Source of the DNA: Streptomyces sp. TP-A0356
Lineage (GTDB): Bacteria > Actinomycetota > Actinomycetes > Streptomycetales > Streptomycetaceae
Assembly (NCBI RefSeq): GCF_001417775.1
Contig: NZ_BBZJ01000012.1
Span: 1-64,000, forward strand
Length of the DNA stretch: 64,000 bases
Reading direction: 5' to 3'
In this document: one piece after another, positions 34,741 to 43,728 of the stretch
How the letters are laid out: every line of letters starts with the position of its first letter
How positions within the stretch are numbered: the first letter of the stretch is position 1
The notes under the pieces: model-generated
What the model was told of the DNA's origin: nothing
The model's database searches: none
The model's input: the letters and a program-made list of their open reading frames with translations, nothing else
Program-made: the position numbers and the translations under genes

Positions 34741-34781
34741 ACCCGTACGCCGACTCCCTGACCCAGGGGTGACGTACGGGT
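34741..34781. terminator. Nested hairpin, probable bidirectional terminator
   Basis: Outer arms ACCCGTACG (34741-34749) and CGTACGGGT (34773-34781) enclose an inner CCCTG-ACC-CAGGG stem. It lies between the small acidic gene and the end of the convergent exporter gene. Confidence 0.6.
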
Positions 34782-34990
34782 CCCGGTCCGGACTTCTCAG
34801 CTCCGGCAGTCGCAGTGGCTCGCGGAAGGGTCGGCCAAGGTGAGCCCAAGATGCCAGGGTTCCCTATCCCTGTCAGCGTCCGCACGGGCCTGGCTATGTT
34901 CACCGCATCGGACAGCAGTTGCTCAGCAGTCTGAGCCCCGGGCGATCGCCGAACCAGGTCGAACAGTTCATGAGTTCCGACAGCACTTCT

Positions 34991-36388
34991 TCACTTCTTC
35001 GTCCGCGATGCGCGGGCCAAGAGGAACAGGAGGAGTCCGCAGGTGGCGACCAGGATCCAGCCCGGGCGGGACGCCTGTGCGAGCCCCGCCGGGCCGGTGT
35101 TCGCGACCAGGCCGCCGGCGAGGGCGATGCCGAGTGCGGAGCCGACCTGTCGTGCGGTGGACGTGATCGCTCCGGCCACGCCGGCCCGGTCCGGAGGCAG
35201 CCCGCTGACCGCGGTATTGGTGATCGGCGCATTGGCGAAGCCGAACCCGATACCGATGAACAGGTAGGCGAGCAGGATCAGGGGCACGCTCGTGTGCCGG
35301 TCGAGCCCGACCAGGCACAGTCCGCCGGCCATGATGAAGCCGCCGGCCAGGGTCAGCGGCAGCCGCGGTCCGATACGACCGACCAGACGGCCGGACCAGG
35401 GTGCGCAGACGGTCGCTCCGAGAGCCATGGGCAGGGTCGCCACCCCGGCGGCCAGTGGCGTGAAACCCCGGGTGTGCTGCAGGTAGAGGGTGTTGAGCAG
35501 CAGCGTCACGTTCAGGGCGACGAAGACCGCCAGGGCGCCCAGGACCGCGCTGCTGAACAGTGGGCTCCGGAAGAGCCGCAGATCCATCAGCGGTTCGTGC
35601 CGGCGGGCCTCGACCCACAGGAATCCGACCGTCGCCATGGAGGCGACCCCGTAGGCGGCCAGCGCCGCGGGCGATGTCCAGCCGAGGCGCGGCCCTTCGA
35701 TGAGGACGCCGACCCAGACCCCGATGACCACGGTCAGCAGGGTCTGGCCCGGAACGTCGAGCCGCTGTGCCCGCGGCCCCCGGGACTCAGGCACGAACAC
35801 CGCGCTGAGCACCAGGGCGGTCACGATGACCGGAGCGTTGATCCAGAACAGCGACCGCCAGCCGAACCCCGCGACGAGGGCGCCCCCCGTGACCGGGCCG
35901 ACGGCCATACTGAGCCCGAAGACCGACGCCCAGATGCCGATGGCCTGCGCTCGCTCCCTCGGGTCGGGCATCGCGTTCACCACGATCGCGAGAGCCACGG
36001 GACTGAGCATCGAGGCTCCGATGCCCTGAACGGCACGGGCCGCCATGAGCGCGCCCACCGAAGGGGCCATCGCGCAGACCAGCGAGGCCGCTCCGAACAC
36101 CATCAACCCGGACTGGAACACCCGTCGGCGTCCGAAGCGGTCCGCCAGCGCACCGGAGGAGATCAGCAGACCCGCCAGGACGATGGTGTAGGCGTCCACA
36201 GTCCACTCGAGACTGCGAGTCCCGACGCCCAGGCCGCGCCCGATGGCAGGCAGGCCCACGTTGACGATGGTCGTATCCAGGCCCACCAGGAACATGCTCA
36301 GGCAGCAGACGGCCAGCACCGTCCAGCGCCTGCGCGCGCTCAAAGGGGCCGAACAGGGTGAGTCGTCACTGTCGCGGTCACTGTCCAC
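34991..36388 (-). CDS. DHA2-type MFS multidrug exporter
   Basis: 465 residues starting at GTG 36386-36388, 13-14 predicted membrane helices. Motif A is SGALADRFGRRRVFQSGLMV; the DHA2-type helix 1 signature LVGLDTTIVNVGLPAIGRGL and the motif C-like SMAVGPVTGGALVAGFGWRS are present. Closely related proteins export antibiotics or dyes at the expense of the proton gradient. It is divergent from the XRE-cupin regulator with a palindrome between them. Confidence 0.9.
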   Translation of the reverse strand: MDSDRDSDDSPCSAPLSARRRWTVLAVCCLSMFLVGLDTTIVNVGLPAIGRGLGVGTRSLEWTVDAYTIVLAGLLISSGALADRFGRRRVFQSGLMVFGAASLVCAMAPSVGALMAARAVQGIGASMLSPVALAIVVNAMPDPRERAQAIGIWASVFGLSMAVGPVTGGALVAGFGWRSLFWINAPVIVTALVLSAVFVPESRGPRAQRLDVPGQTLLTVVIGVWVGVLIEGPRLGWTSPAALAAYGVASMATVGFLWVEARRHEPLMDLRLFRSPLFSSAVLGALAVFVALNVTLLLNTLYLQHTRGFTPLAAGVATLPMALGATVCAPWSGRLVGRIGPRLPLTLAGGFIMAGGLCLVGLDRHTSVPLILLAYLFIGIGFGFANAPITNTAVSGLPPDRAGVAGAITSTARQVGSALGIALAGGLVANTGPAGLAQASRPGWILVATCGLLLFLLARASRTKK

Positions 36389-36447
36389 CTCTCATCCAGG
36401 AGTACCTGCCGGCAAGGCTGAGGCAGGCCGACGACCCCCGACCAGCC

Positions 36448-36468
36448 TCTTTGCGAAGTCCGCAAAGA
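36448..36468. promoter_or_regulatory. Palindrome between exporter and XRE-cupin genes
   Basis: TCTTTGCG (36448-36455) and CGCAAAGA (36461-36468) are perfect complements around AAGTC. The site is 18 bp before the GTG of the regulator and 60 bp from the exporter start, a good position for autoregulation. Confidence 0.72.
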
Positions 36469-36485
36469 ACCGCACACTGAACCGC

Positions 36486-37103
36486 GTGGACACAGAACTG
36501 GAGCAGATACTGGACGGCATCGGGCCACGGCTGCGCACGCTGCGCCGGGACCGAGGACTCACGTTGGAAGCGCTGGCGACCACGACCGGGATCTCGGTGA
36601 GCACACTGTCCCGGCTCGAATCAGGTAGACGGCGCCCGACTCTGGACCTGCTCATACCGCTCGCGCGTGCGCACCGCGTCGCACTCGACCAACTGGTGGC
36701 CGCACCGGCCACCGGTGACCCCAGAGTGCATCTCACGCCCTTGCGCAGAGGTGACGGCAGCATCCTCGTGCCGCTGACGCAGTATCCAGGCCGGGTGCAG
36801 GTGTTCAAGCACGTACTGGCTCCCCGCGAGCCGAAGCTGGTGACCCACGACGGCTACGAATGGCTCTACGTCCTCGCCGGCGAGCTACGCCTCATCCTCG
36901 GAGAACACGAATGCAGTCTCCGCCCCGGCGAAGTGGCCGAGTTCGACACCAGAGAACCGCACTGGTTCGGCCCCGCGAACACGAGCGCCGTGGAGATCCT
37001 GCATCTGTTCGGCCCGCAAGGCGACCAAGCCGTCGTCCGCGCGAGGCCCTCGGCAACCGATCCCGCCCCGGAAACCACCACCCCACCGCCCATGACGTCT
37101 TGA
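36486..37103 (+). CDS. XRE-family regulator with cupin domain
   Basis: 205 residues from GTG 36486; no Shine-Dalgarno is visible, so it may be leaderless. Residues 15-70: HTH_3 (LRTLRRDRGLTLEALATTTG, ISVSTLSRLESGRRRPTLDL). Residues 95-190: cupin_2 fold (EPKLVTHDGYEWLYVLAGEL, RLILGEHECSLRPGEVAEFD, PHWFGPANTSAVEILHLFGP) with a His set that could hold a ligand or metal. This architecture controls amine, amino-acid or multidrug genes. It probably regulates the divergent exporter. Confidence 0.88.
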   Translation: MDTELEQILDGIGPRLRTLRRDRGLTLEALATTTGISVSTLSRLESGRRRPTLDLLIPLARAHRVALDQLVAAPATGDPRVHLTPLRRGDGSILVPLTQYPGRVQVFKHVLAPREPKLVTHDGYEWLYVLAGELRLILGEHECSLRPGEVAEFDTREPHWFGPANTSAVEILHLFGPQGDQAVVRARPSATDPAPETTTPPPMTS

Positions 37104-37269
37104 CCACCCGCAAGACCTGGCCCAGCAGACCCGGGACCGAGTGTGCCGCAGTGCCGCAGCCGCGACAGAGCGCGCGTCCCGGCGCGCGGTCGCACGGGGC
37201 CATCCGCCCGTCAACATGCAGACCGCTACCGGGAGATGAGCGACAGAGTCGCCCTGTTATGGTGCGCCG

Positions 37270-37698
37270 ATGTCATCGATCAGGCAGTTCCAAGTCACCT
37301 TTGACTGCGCAGAACCTGAGCGCGTCGCTCGCTTTTGGTGCGAGGTGTTGGGGTACGTCGTATCGCCGCCACCGAAGGGGTTCGCCACGTGGGACGATTT
37401 CGACCGCTCCCGGGCTCCTGAGGATCAGGGTTCATGGTTCGCATGCAGTGATCCCTCAGGTGTGGGCCCGCGACTGTTCTTCCAGCGCGTTCCCGAAGGC
37501 AAGGTCGTCAAGAATCGGGTGCATCTTTGCGTGCGGGTCGGCACCGGGCTCGTGGGTGAAGAGCGCCTGGCCACGCTCGAAGCCGAGTGCGCACGGCTGA
37601 TCCCGCTCGGCGCGGTACGCGTGCGACTACTGTATGACGGCAACGATTCGTGCATCGTGATGCAGGACATCGAGGGCAACGAGTTCTGTCTCGACTGA
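37270..37698 (+). CDS. VOC/glyoxalase-like protein
   Basis: 142 residues. It opens IRQFQVTFDCAEPERVARFW then EVLGYVVSPPPKGFATWDDF, followed by LFFQRVPEGKVVKNRVHLCV (HL motif) and the closing IVMQDIEGNEFCLD with the conserved Glu. This is the Glyoxalase_6 group, often annotated as VOC or possible antibiotic-binding proteins. Single gene. Confidence 0.85.
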   Translation: MSSIRQFQVTFDCAEPERVARFWCEVLGYVVSPPPKGFATWDDFDRSRAPEDQGSWFACSDPSGVGPRLFFQRVPEGKVVKNRVHLCVRVGTGLVGEERLATLEAECARLIPLGAVRVRLLYDGNDSCIVMQDIEGNEFCLD

Positions 37699-38204
37699 GC
37701 ATCCTCCGAGTCGGCGAGGTGGGTAGCCGTCTTCGGCGAGGTTGTGAAGTCGGGCGATGCCGATAGCCGCCGTCTGCGATGACCGTGGTCCGGCCGACGG
37801 CGGCCTTCGCACCGGACACTCTCGCCACCGGTGGGTCTCCCCGAGCCGCCTCCCGAACCCGGCATGCGGCACGCTGTGCAAGGTCTTCTCGCTCGGAACC
37901 GCGGCCCAGGAGCGGGTGGCAGGACAGGCGGAAGGCGGCCAGTTCCTCGGGTACCGCACGCCGGCACCACTCCGCTCTCGCCGTGATCGAGTCGTGGCCC
38001 GCGGGTGTCATCGCGCAGACCGACAGGGCCGGCAGGGAGGAGAGCCGGTGGCGCACCCCGCTGGCTGAGCAACGGATCGGGCGTGAGCGACTCGAACTCA
38101 GCGACTGAGCCGCGGACTTGATCTCGCTCTGCACTCTCGCGCAGGGCTTCCACACAGCGCGGCCGCAATGTCGCTGGCTGGCGTCGTTCTACCGGAGCGT
38201 CCAG
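37699..38204 (-). pseudogene. Decayed DDE transposase remnant
   Basis: Near 37735-37800 the minus strand carries RTTVIADGGY and, in another frame, IGIARLHNLA. These two conserved blocks of an actinobacterial IS5/IS1182-like DDE transposase (…TVIADGGYRG… and …HAMLGIARLHNLA) are now only a few codons apart, so the piece between them is deleted. Upstream to 38200 the reading is degenerate (REDLAQRAA may be the HTH region). Confidence 0.55.
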
Positions 38205-39290
38205 TCAGGGGTGGCATGTGACGTACTGGCGGGCCCAGGAGTTGTTGGCGTACCCCCGGGGGTTCCAGACCGTCGCCGCCGATTCCGGCTGTACGGCTCC
38301 ATTGGAGTCCCAGGCGCGGGCGATGAGCTCCGTCTCGCCTGCCAGTAGCGTGAGTGTGGCGCGCCAGTGCTGCCACGTCCATGGACTCTCCGGTGCGTCC
38401 AGGTCGGCGTGGGTCCAGGTGCTGCCGCCGTCGGAGGATACGTCCACCCGGGCGACGGTGCGGTCATCCCCAGCGAATGCGAAGCCGGTGACTTCGGTCG
38501 GCCCGGAAGGTAGCTGGGCGCCTTTGTCGGGCCGCAGGATGGCGCAATGGAGAGCGATCGGGCCAAGCGTGATGCCGTCTCCCGGCTTGGCCTTGTGGGG
38601 GTCGGCTTCGGGGGGCAGGACGCTGTAGCCGGTCTGGAAGTAGTTGTCGGTCGGTTCGGCCTGGGCGGTGATGCGCTGGAGCCATTTGACGCTGCGGGCG
38701 CCGATCCAGCCCGGGACGACCACGCGCAGTGGGGCGCCGTGCGCGGTGGGGAGGGCCTGATCGTTCATCGCCCAGGCCAAGATCACCTCGCTGGAGGTGG
38801 CTTTCGCCGCTGGGATGGAGGCGCCGAAGGGCTGTGGCGGGTTGGCCTCCTGCGACACGTCGGTGCCGGTGAAGGCGATGTGGGCCGCTTCCGCCTGCAG
38901 TCCGGCCTCGGCCAGCACATCTGCTAGGCGCACACCACTCCAGCGGGCCGTGGAGGTGGCTCCGGGGCCCCAGGGCTCCTGGCCCGGTATGTCGCGGAAC
39001 TCCATGAGATCGGCGCGGCGGTTGCCCGCGCACTGCAGTGTCGCCACCACGTTCCGCTCGGGGAAGCGGCGCTGCAGTTCCTCCATTGACAGCTCCAGCG
39101 GGCGGTCGACCAGGCCCTCCACCCGCAGCCGCCAGCTCGCCGCGTCCATTTGGGGGATAGGCCCGTGATTGCGGCCGTAGAAGCTCTCTAGGGGAGTGAT
39201 TTGATCTAGGAGCGCATCAGGTGGTGGTTCGGCATTATACGGCGTCACTTTATGTATCACCATATCGTCTCGTTTACCCCATAGGCTCAT
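38205..39290 (-). CDS. Sulfite-oxidase-family molybdopterin oxidoreductase
   Basis: 361 residues from the ATG at 39288-39290 (MSLWGKRDDM, matching family starts). The Mo-cofactor domain contains FYGRNHGPIPQMDAASWRLR, NVVATLQCAGNRRADLMEF with the molybdenum Cys, and GVRLADVLAEAG. The dimerisation domain (VTGFAFAGDDRTVARVDVSS, WTWQHWRATLTLLAGETELI) follows. No signal peptide or haem domain, so it is a cytoplasmic SorA/YedY-like relative; substrate may be sulfite or another small oxyanion. The first 45 codons are oddly A/T-rich, unlike the rest. Confidence 0.88.
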   Translation of the reverse strand: MSLWGKRDDMVIHKVTPYNAEPPPDALLDQITPLESFYGRNHGPIPQMDAASWRLRVEGLVDRPLELSMEELQRRFPERNVVATLQCAGNRRADLMEFRDIPGQEPWGPGATSTARWSGVRLADVLAEAGLQAEAAHIAFTGTDVSQEANPPQPFGASIPAAKATSSEVILAWAMNDQALPTAHGAPLRVVVPGWIGARSVKWLQRITAQAEPTDNYFQTGYSVLPPEADPHKAKPGDGITLGPIALHCAILRPDKGAQLPSGPTEVTGFAFAGDDRTVARVDVSSDGGSTWTHADLDAPESPWTWQHWRATLTLLAGETELIARAWDSNGAVQPESAATVWNPRGYANNSWARQYVTCHP

Positions 39291-39593
39291 ATGCGCATTA
39301 TGTTCAAACTTCCCCAAAGCGACACCTTGGATGCCGGGCAGCCAAGCAATTTCGGAGGAACCGCCTTTGGAACGGGCCGACATTGCCCCGGCCGAACGGC
39401 CTCAGCGGGCAACCACGTGAACCGATCAGTACAGCTGCCGGCCCCAGCGCTCCAGACGCCGACAGGCTGGGCAGGCTCACAGCGCCCTTTGCGCAGCCGC
39501 AGACCGCTTGCCGGTGGTCACGTCCGGGTCCTGCACCGTGTCCATCCGGATGGTGTCCTCGTCCGCATGCAGGTCTAGAAGGGCAGGGAGGCG

Positions 39594-40097
39594 TTACTTC
39601 GTGACCATCACGGTGACCTCGTAGCGTCCCTGGCTCGGCGAGCAGCGCATCGCCTCTCCGCACGAGTTGCGTTGAGCCGTGACGTGCGCGGTTCCGGGCC
39701 GGTGGGCGGTGAACTGCGCGGAGGAGACACCGCAGCCGCCGCCGGGCGGACAGGTGCCGGTGGAGGTGGTTCCGCCGCCGGAGGGGGCGAGCACGTGCGG
39801 GTTTGATCCGGCGGGAGTTGACCAGTAGGTGCTGTGCAGGCGCACCACGATGAGCGTGCCGGTGGCCACCCGGACAGTGGTTCCCCGGGCCTGTTCGTCG
39901 AGGACAACCGGCCCGGAGGCGCGTCCCGTCGGAGCAGAGGTCGCACGAGAATTTGACGGCGGTGGAGAAGGCTGCGGTCCGGCCGGGCCGGTTGAGCAGC
40001 CGCCCAGAACACAAGTCGCGGCTGCCGCGGTTACGGCCGCGAGCCCCGTGCGCAATGCGCGCCGGGAGGGGCGATGGCGGACTGTCGAGTGGGGCAT
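39594..40097 (-). CDS. Lipoprotein with chagasin-like Ig domain
   Basis: 167 residues; AGGAG upstream of the ATG at 40095-40097. Signal peptide with lipobox VLGGC, then a Pro/Ser linker and a beta domain: GTTVRVATGTLIVVRLHSTY, later AQFTAHRPGTAHVTAQR and YEVTVMV. The hydrophilic/hydrophobic alternation and the RPGTAxV strand resemble inhibitor family I42 (chagasin). Two Cys pairs are present. It may inhibit cysteine peptidases outside the cell. The reading frame at 63.6 kb has a similar domain. Confidence 0.7.
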   Translation of the reverse strand: MPHSTVRHRPSRRALRTGLAAVTAAAATCVLGGCSTGPAGPQPSPPPSNSRATSAPTGRASGPVVLDEQARGTTVRVATGTLIVVRLHSTYWSTPAGSNPHVLAPSGGGTTSTGTCPPGGGCGVSSAQFTAHRPGTAHVTAQRNSCGEAMRCSPSQGRYEVTVMVTK

Positions 40098-40137
40098 GGG
40101 CGCTCCTGTGAATTCCGCCCGAATGGAATCGTGGGCG

Positions 40138-40168
40138 GTGGGGGGCGGGCCGGAGGCCCGCCCCCCAC
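40138..40168 (-). terminator. Terminator of the secreted HEWQE protein gene
   Basis: 13-bp perfect stem GTGGGGGGCGGGC / GCCCGCCCCCCAC with loop CGGAG, 15 bases beyond the stop of the gene at 40184 and upstream of the lipoprotein gene start. Confidence 0.85.
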
Positions 40169-40183
40169 GTGCGGCGTGACAGG

Positions 40184-41791
40184 TCAGGAGACGGTCACGT
40201 CGTCGTAGTAGGTGTAGGTCGGGTCACCTGCGTAGTTGTCGTCCTGGTTGGTGAGGGTGAGTGTGTAGCTGTGGCCCGAGGTCACAGTGCCGGAGACCTG
40301 CTTCCAGCCCGCGCCCTTGGTGCAGGTCTTGCCGAGCAGCGTCGTGGTGGTGCCGGACGTGTTGTCCTTGAGTGTGGCTGTCGCCCAGTCGTAGCTCACT
40401 GTGTCCGGGCAGGTGACGTTGTACCAGAAGGAGACCTTGCTGGTGCCGGATGGCGCGGTGAAGGTCTGGGAGAGCGAGGAGGTGTTGGTCGGGCTGGTCG
40501 AGCCGACCAGCGCGCCGTAGCTGCCGCTGTGCGCCGCCGAGGTGGTGGCGGAGGTGCTGCCGCTGGTGGTCCAGCCGGACAGATTGCCGGTCTCGAAGGT
40601 GCCGTTGGTGAGGGTGCCGCCGCCACCGCTGCCGCCGCCGACGATCGGGTGCGAGATGGCGCAGGAGTTGGTGTCGTTCGACCAGCTCGCCTGCTCGGCG
40701 AAGGTGCCGGTGCCCATCGTGATGTTGGCTGCCCCGCCGGTGCTTCCAGGTGAGATCCAGGCGCACTCGTCGGAGTTCTCCTGGCCGTTGTAGGAGCTGC
40801 CGGTGTGGTTGGTCCAGCCGCCGGCCGGGTTCTGGTCCGACATCGTCTCCTGCCACTCGTGGCCGAGTGTCATGGTCCACCCGTCCAGCGTCCCCGGGGA
40901 GTTGACGAAGCCGACGCCGCAGCCGGCACCTGAGTCCATGTTGTACGGCTGGTTGCTGAACGCGATGTCGCCGTAGGGGGAGGACACCGGGCCGCCGGTC
41001 AACGTGCTGTCGCCGTTGTAGTCGTGCCAGGCGCAGTAACTGCCCTGGTAGCCGTCGGGGTTGGTGTTGTGCGGCGAGAGGATGACGTAGTACGCGTCGC
41101 GGTTGGAGGCGGCGGTGGTGTTGCCGAAGTGGCCGGCCGCCTTGACGGCCTCGGTGCCCAGCTGGTGCCCGGTCGCGGCGCTCGGCGACGCGGTCGAGTT
41201 GTCGTACCACACGCCGGACAGCACGCCGCCGCTCTGGTACGGGATGAAGTTGGCGTTGGACGGGCAACTGGTCGCGCCTGTCGGCACGTTCGGTCCGTCA
41301 CACCACTGGGTGAGATCAGCGGACCACAGCTCGTTGCCGGTGCCGATGTCCTTGAACATCTCCTGGGCGACCGGAGCCGCGCCGTTCGGGTCACCGGAGA
41401 ACGTGGCGTCGCCGCTGCTGTTGGTGCTCTGTGTGCCCCACTGGGAGCCGTAGAAGACCAGGTAGACCTTGGAGTGGCCGCTCTGAACGCCGATGCCGTC
41501 GATGCCGCCGCCGTAGGACAGCGTCTGCGGTCCGGTCGCAGCAGTCGCGGCCGGATGCGCGGCCGCCCAGGACTTCATCTTGGCGTTCCGCTGGATGGTC
41601 GGTACGGCTCCGTGCCGGTAGGGGTGCTGGTAGGTCGGGCTGTAGGGGTTGGATCTCGCCGTCTGAGCTGCGGATTGGGGGGCGGCTGCCGCCTGGGGTA
41701 TGGAGGCGAGTGCCACGCCGGTGAGAAGGGACAGCGACGCGAGACCGGTCAGGGTCGTTCGGGCTGCGCCGCGGATGTGGGGATGGCCCAT
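40184..41791 (-). CDS. Large secreted HEWQE-motif protein with C-terminal jelly-roll domain
   Basis: 535 residues from the ATG at 41789-41791 (AAAGGA at 41801-41806). The signal peptide ends near AAAAP. The main domain (about 70-400) has paired cysteines, GSYCAWHDYNGDSTLTGGPV, DGWTMTLGHEWQETMSDQNP and NSDECAWISPG. The GHEWQE motif recalls a zinc-peptidase HExxE-type helix, but a third ligand is not certain. After a glycine linker (GGGSGGGGT) a 130-residue CBM/PKD-like domain (NGTFETGNLSGWTTSGS) follows. It is a typical secreted Streptomyces protein, perhaps a metallopeptidase acting on polymers. Confidence 0.8.
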   Translation of the reverse strand: MGHPHIRGAARTTLTGLASLSLLTGVALASIPQAAAAPQSAAQTARSNPYSPTYQHPYRHGAVPTIQRNAKMKSWAAAHPAATAATGPQTLSYGGGIDGIGVQSGHSKVYLVFYGSQWGTQSTNSSGDATFSGDPNGAAPVAQEMFKDIGTGNELWSADLTQWCDGPNVPTGATSCPSNANFIPYQSGGVLSGVWYDNSTASPSAATGHQLGTEAVKAAGHFGNTTAASNRDAYYVILSPHNTNPDGYQGSYCAWHDYNGDSTLTGGPVSSPYGDIAFSNQPYNMDSGAGCGVGFVNSPGTLDGWTMTLGHEWQETMSDQNPAGGWTNHTGSSYNGQENSDECAWISPGSTGGAANITMGTGTFAEQASWSNDTNSCAISHPIVGGGSGGGGTLTNGTFETGNLSGWTTSGSTSATTSAAHSGSYGALVGSTSPTNTSSLSQTFTAPSGTSKVSFWYNVTCPDTVSYDWATATLKDNTSGTTTTLLGKTCTKGAGWKQVSGTVTSGHSYTLTLTNQDDNYAGDPTYTYYDDVTVS

Positions 41792-42689
41792 GGGTGATGG
41801 GATCCTTTCTGCGTACAGACCTTCGCCGTCGGTCCGGCGGAGGTGAGCTGCGTGGGACGTCGACGAAGGGCATCACGCGGTACGCCAGCCCCGGTCGTCG
41901 ACGTTGAGGCCGGTTCCGTCGCGGGGCAGGACGAGAGGACTGAGCGGCACCGGGTGACTGCGCGGGCAGTGTGCTCGGCAGCTGGGGAACTCACGTACGG
42001 CGTTGCAGTCCGCGTGGAACTCTCGTCCTGCTAGGACGGATGAAGAGGCAGCGAGAAGGATTCGTACTGCGTTCTTGCCTGGTTGCAACGGGTGATGCTC
42101 CGTCAGACGCGGAGAAGCAAACCAGACATGACGCGTTCAGGTCAATGCAACTCGTTGTCTTTTCACAGAAAGATGGCCGCGGCCCGCCCGTGCAGTGCCG
42201 CCGACCCGTGGGCATGCACGTTTCCGCTGGTCAATGCGATGACAGCAGAGGACGCCGCGTTATTCGACCGGCCAGTCGGAGGGCGGCGGCAGGTCACCTC
42301 GCCGCCTTGGACCCCTCGCGCGCAGCATTACTCCGGGGCCGATGGAAAATTGGAGGAAACGCTCCGTCAAGAAGACGTAATTCAAGACCGGATCCCGCAC
42401 CGGATTGACTCCCGAGCAGTCCCTCGTCTCCGATTTGCTCTCTCTTGGCCGACCACGGGCCCGAGCCATCCGCGCGACGTCCGTGACATGGCCGGTCCCC
42501 GCAGGCGTGCCTGGCCGCCCGGCGATGTGACCCGCGCCGCTGAACGCCGTCGGGACACTGCGCTCATGGCCGTCGCTTCAACAACCCGCCCGCGCCACGG
42601 TGGAGTATCCCTCCGCCTGCTGCCGGCCAGCCGGCGTAGCGGCGGATGACCTGCCCGGCGGGCCGGTCCAGAACGCCAGACAGTTCAGT
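41792..42689. other. Non-coding stretch, no gene recognised
   Basis: About 900 bases with only short, unconvincing frames. It is less G/C-biased than its surroundings in parts (for example 42040-42190). It precedes an IS701 remnant and may be older mobile DNA. Confidence 0.4.
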
Positions 42690-42941
42690 CCGTGTGCGCT
42701 TCGCAGCAGCCTCTGCATCGCGCCGGGGCGGGCACGGCCAGCCTCCTCGGCCAGCTGCCAGCAGTTCTTGCGCTCGACGCCGGACAGCAGTCCGAGGATG
42801 AACGCCCGTGCCGTCGCCCGCGGTTCCACTCGGCGAAACCGGCCCGCGATGCGGGCCCACGGCCTGGTCGAACATCGCCCGCCAGCGGGCCGCGTCTATG
42901 CCGTGGCCCGCGGCCATCGCACGATCTTCAGGAGTCCACAC
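42690..42941 (-). pseudogene. IS701-family transposase N-terminal remnant, frameshifted
   Basis: One frame gives RWRAMFDQAVGPHRG and the next EPRATARAFILGLLSGVERK followed by NCWQLAEEAGRARPGAMQRL and LRSA. This block is the conserved start of IS701-type transposases. Sequence after LRSA no longer matches. Confidence 0.8.
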
Positions 42942-43151
42942 AACCCCTGATGATCACGCGTCGGCCGTTCTCATACTCACCCGGGCCCGCGCAAAATCGT
43001 GAGGGCCGACCTGATGGGATGGCGCGCACTCGCTCGAGGCGGCTGATCACCTGTCAATCTCTTTGCGCGACCGCGCAGGTCACCCCTAGCGTGCAAGCGC
43101 ATAGGAACCGTGCGTCAGGGCAACGCGCCACACGAATGAGGAGCAACCACC

Positions 43152-43529
43152 GTGGGAATCATGGTCTCGGTCAGGGGCTGGCTGCAGTGTGACGACGGAC
43201 AGCTGGCCCAGATCAAGGAGATCGTGGAAGCAGACGATCCGGAGCGCACCTACAGCGGGGGCTGGGCCTTCCCCCCTCGGCAGTACAACTACGTCAGGTG
43301 GGCCTTCTACGGGGGCAACATTCGCGCGGTGTCCCCCGGCTGGTTCGAGGAGAGGCTGCGTCAGATCGCCCAGATCCCGGCCTCCTACCAGGATGACGAG
43401 TACGACGAGAGGCCTCGGGGGCTGTTTCTGGTCAGCCACGACGTCGACGGCATGAGCGAGTGGAGGGTCCACAACGGCGGCCTGGTGATCGGCCTCCCGG
43501 ATGGGGATTACCACTACCTCGACGCCTAG
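43152..43529 (+). CDS. Small conserved hypothetical, possible immunity protein
   Basis: 125 residues from GTG 43152, with GAGGAG at 43137-43142 (an ATG at 43161 is the alternative). It contains VSVRGWLQCDDGQLAQIKEI, the aromatic stretch GGWAFPPRQYNYVRWAFYGG and FLVSHDVDGMSEWRVHNGGL. The compact alpha/beta fold with many Trp/Tyr resembles small immunity-type proteins linked to toxin systems, but I recognise no family for certain. Single gene. Confidence 0.65.
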   Translation: MGIMVSVRGWLQCDDGQLAQIKEIVEADDPERTYSGGWAFPPRQYNYVRWAFYGGNIRAVSPGWFEERLRQIAQIPASYQDDEYDERPRGLFLVSHDVDGMSEWRVHNGGLVIGLPDGDYHYLDA

Positions 43530-43706
43530 CTACTTGCCCCTCAAGAAGTCTGGGGCTGCCTCTGGGTTGTCTTCTGGGGAGAGCCGGTGAGGGCCGGGCC
43601 ATGGCCGCGACAGTGGAGGCGGATCGGTGCGGCCGGGGGTGGTGGCGGTGCTGCGTGGTGGCCCTTCGGGGCAGAACCCCGGCGCGGAGGTGTTGACACC
43701 CCAAAG

Positions 43707-43728
43707 TGTGAGTGGTTGAGTACTCACA
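43707..43728. promoter_or_regulatory. TetR autoregulatory operator
   Basis: TGTGAGT (43707-43713) and ACTCACA (43722-43728) are perfect complements around GGTTGAGT. The site touches the TetR start codon at 43728, so bound repressor would block its own transcription. The same TGTGAGTGGTTGA core reappears before the exporter at 44363. Confidence 0.8.

Noticed and set aside
37800..37900. Group II intron 3'-end-like sequence on the minus strand
   Set aside because: A short stretch near GGTTCGGGAGGCGGCTCGGG resembles intron domain V/VI flanks, but no domain V hairpin or reverse transcriptase could be shown; transposase debris is the better-supported reading.
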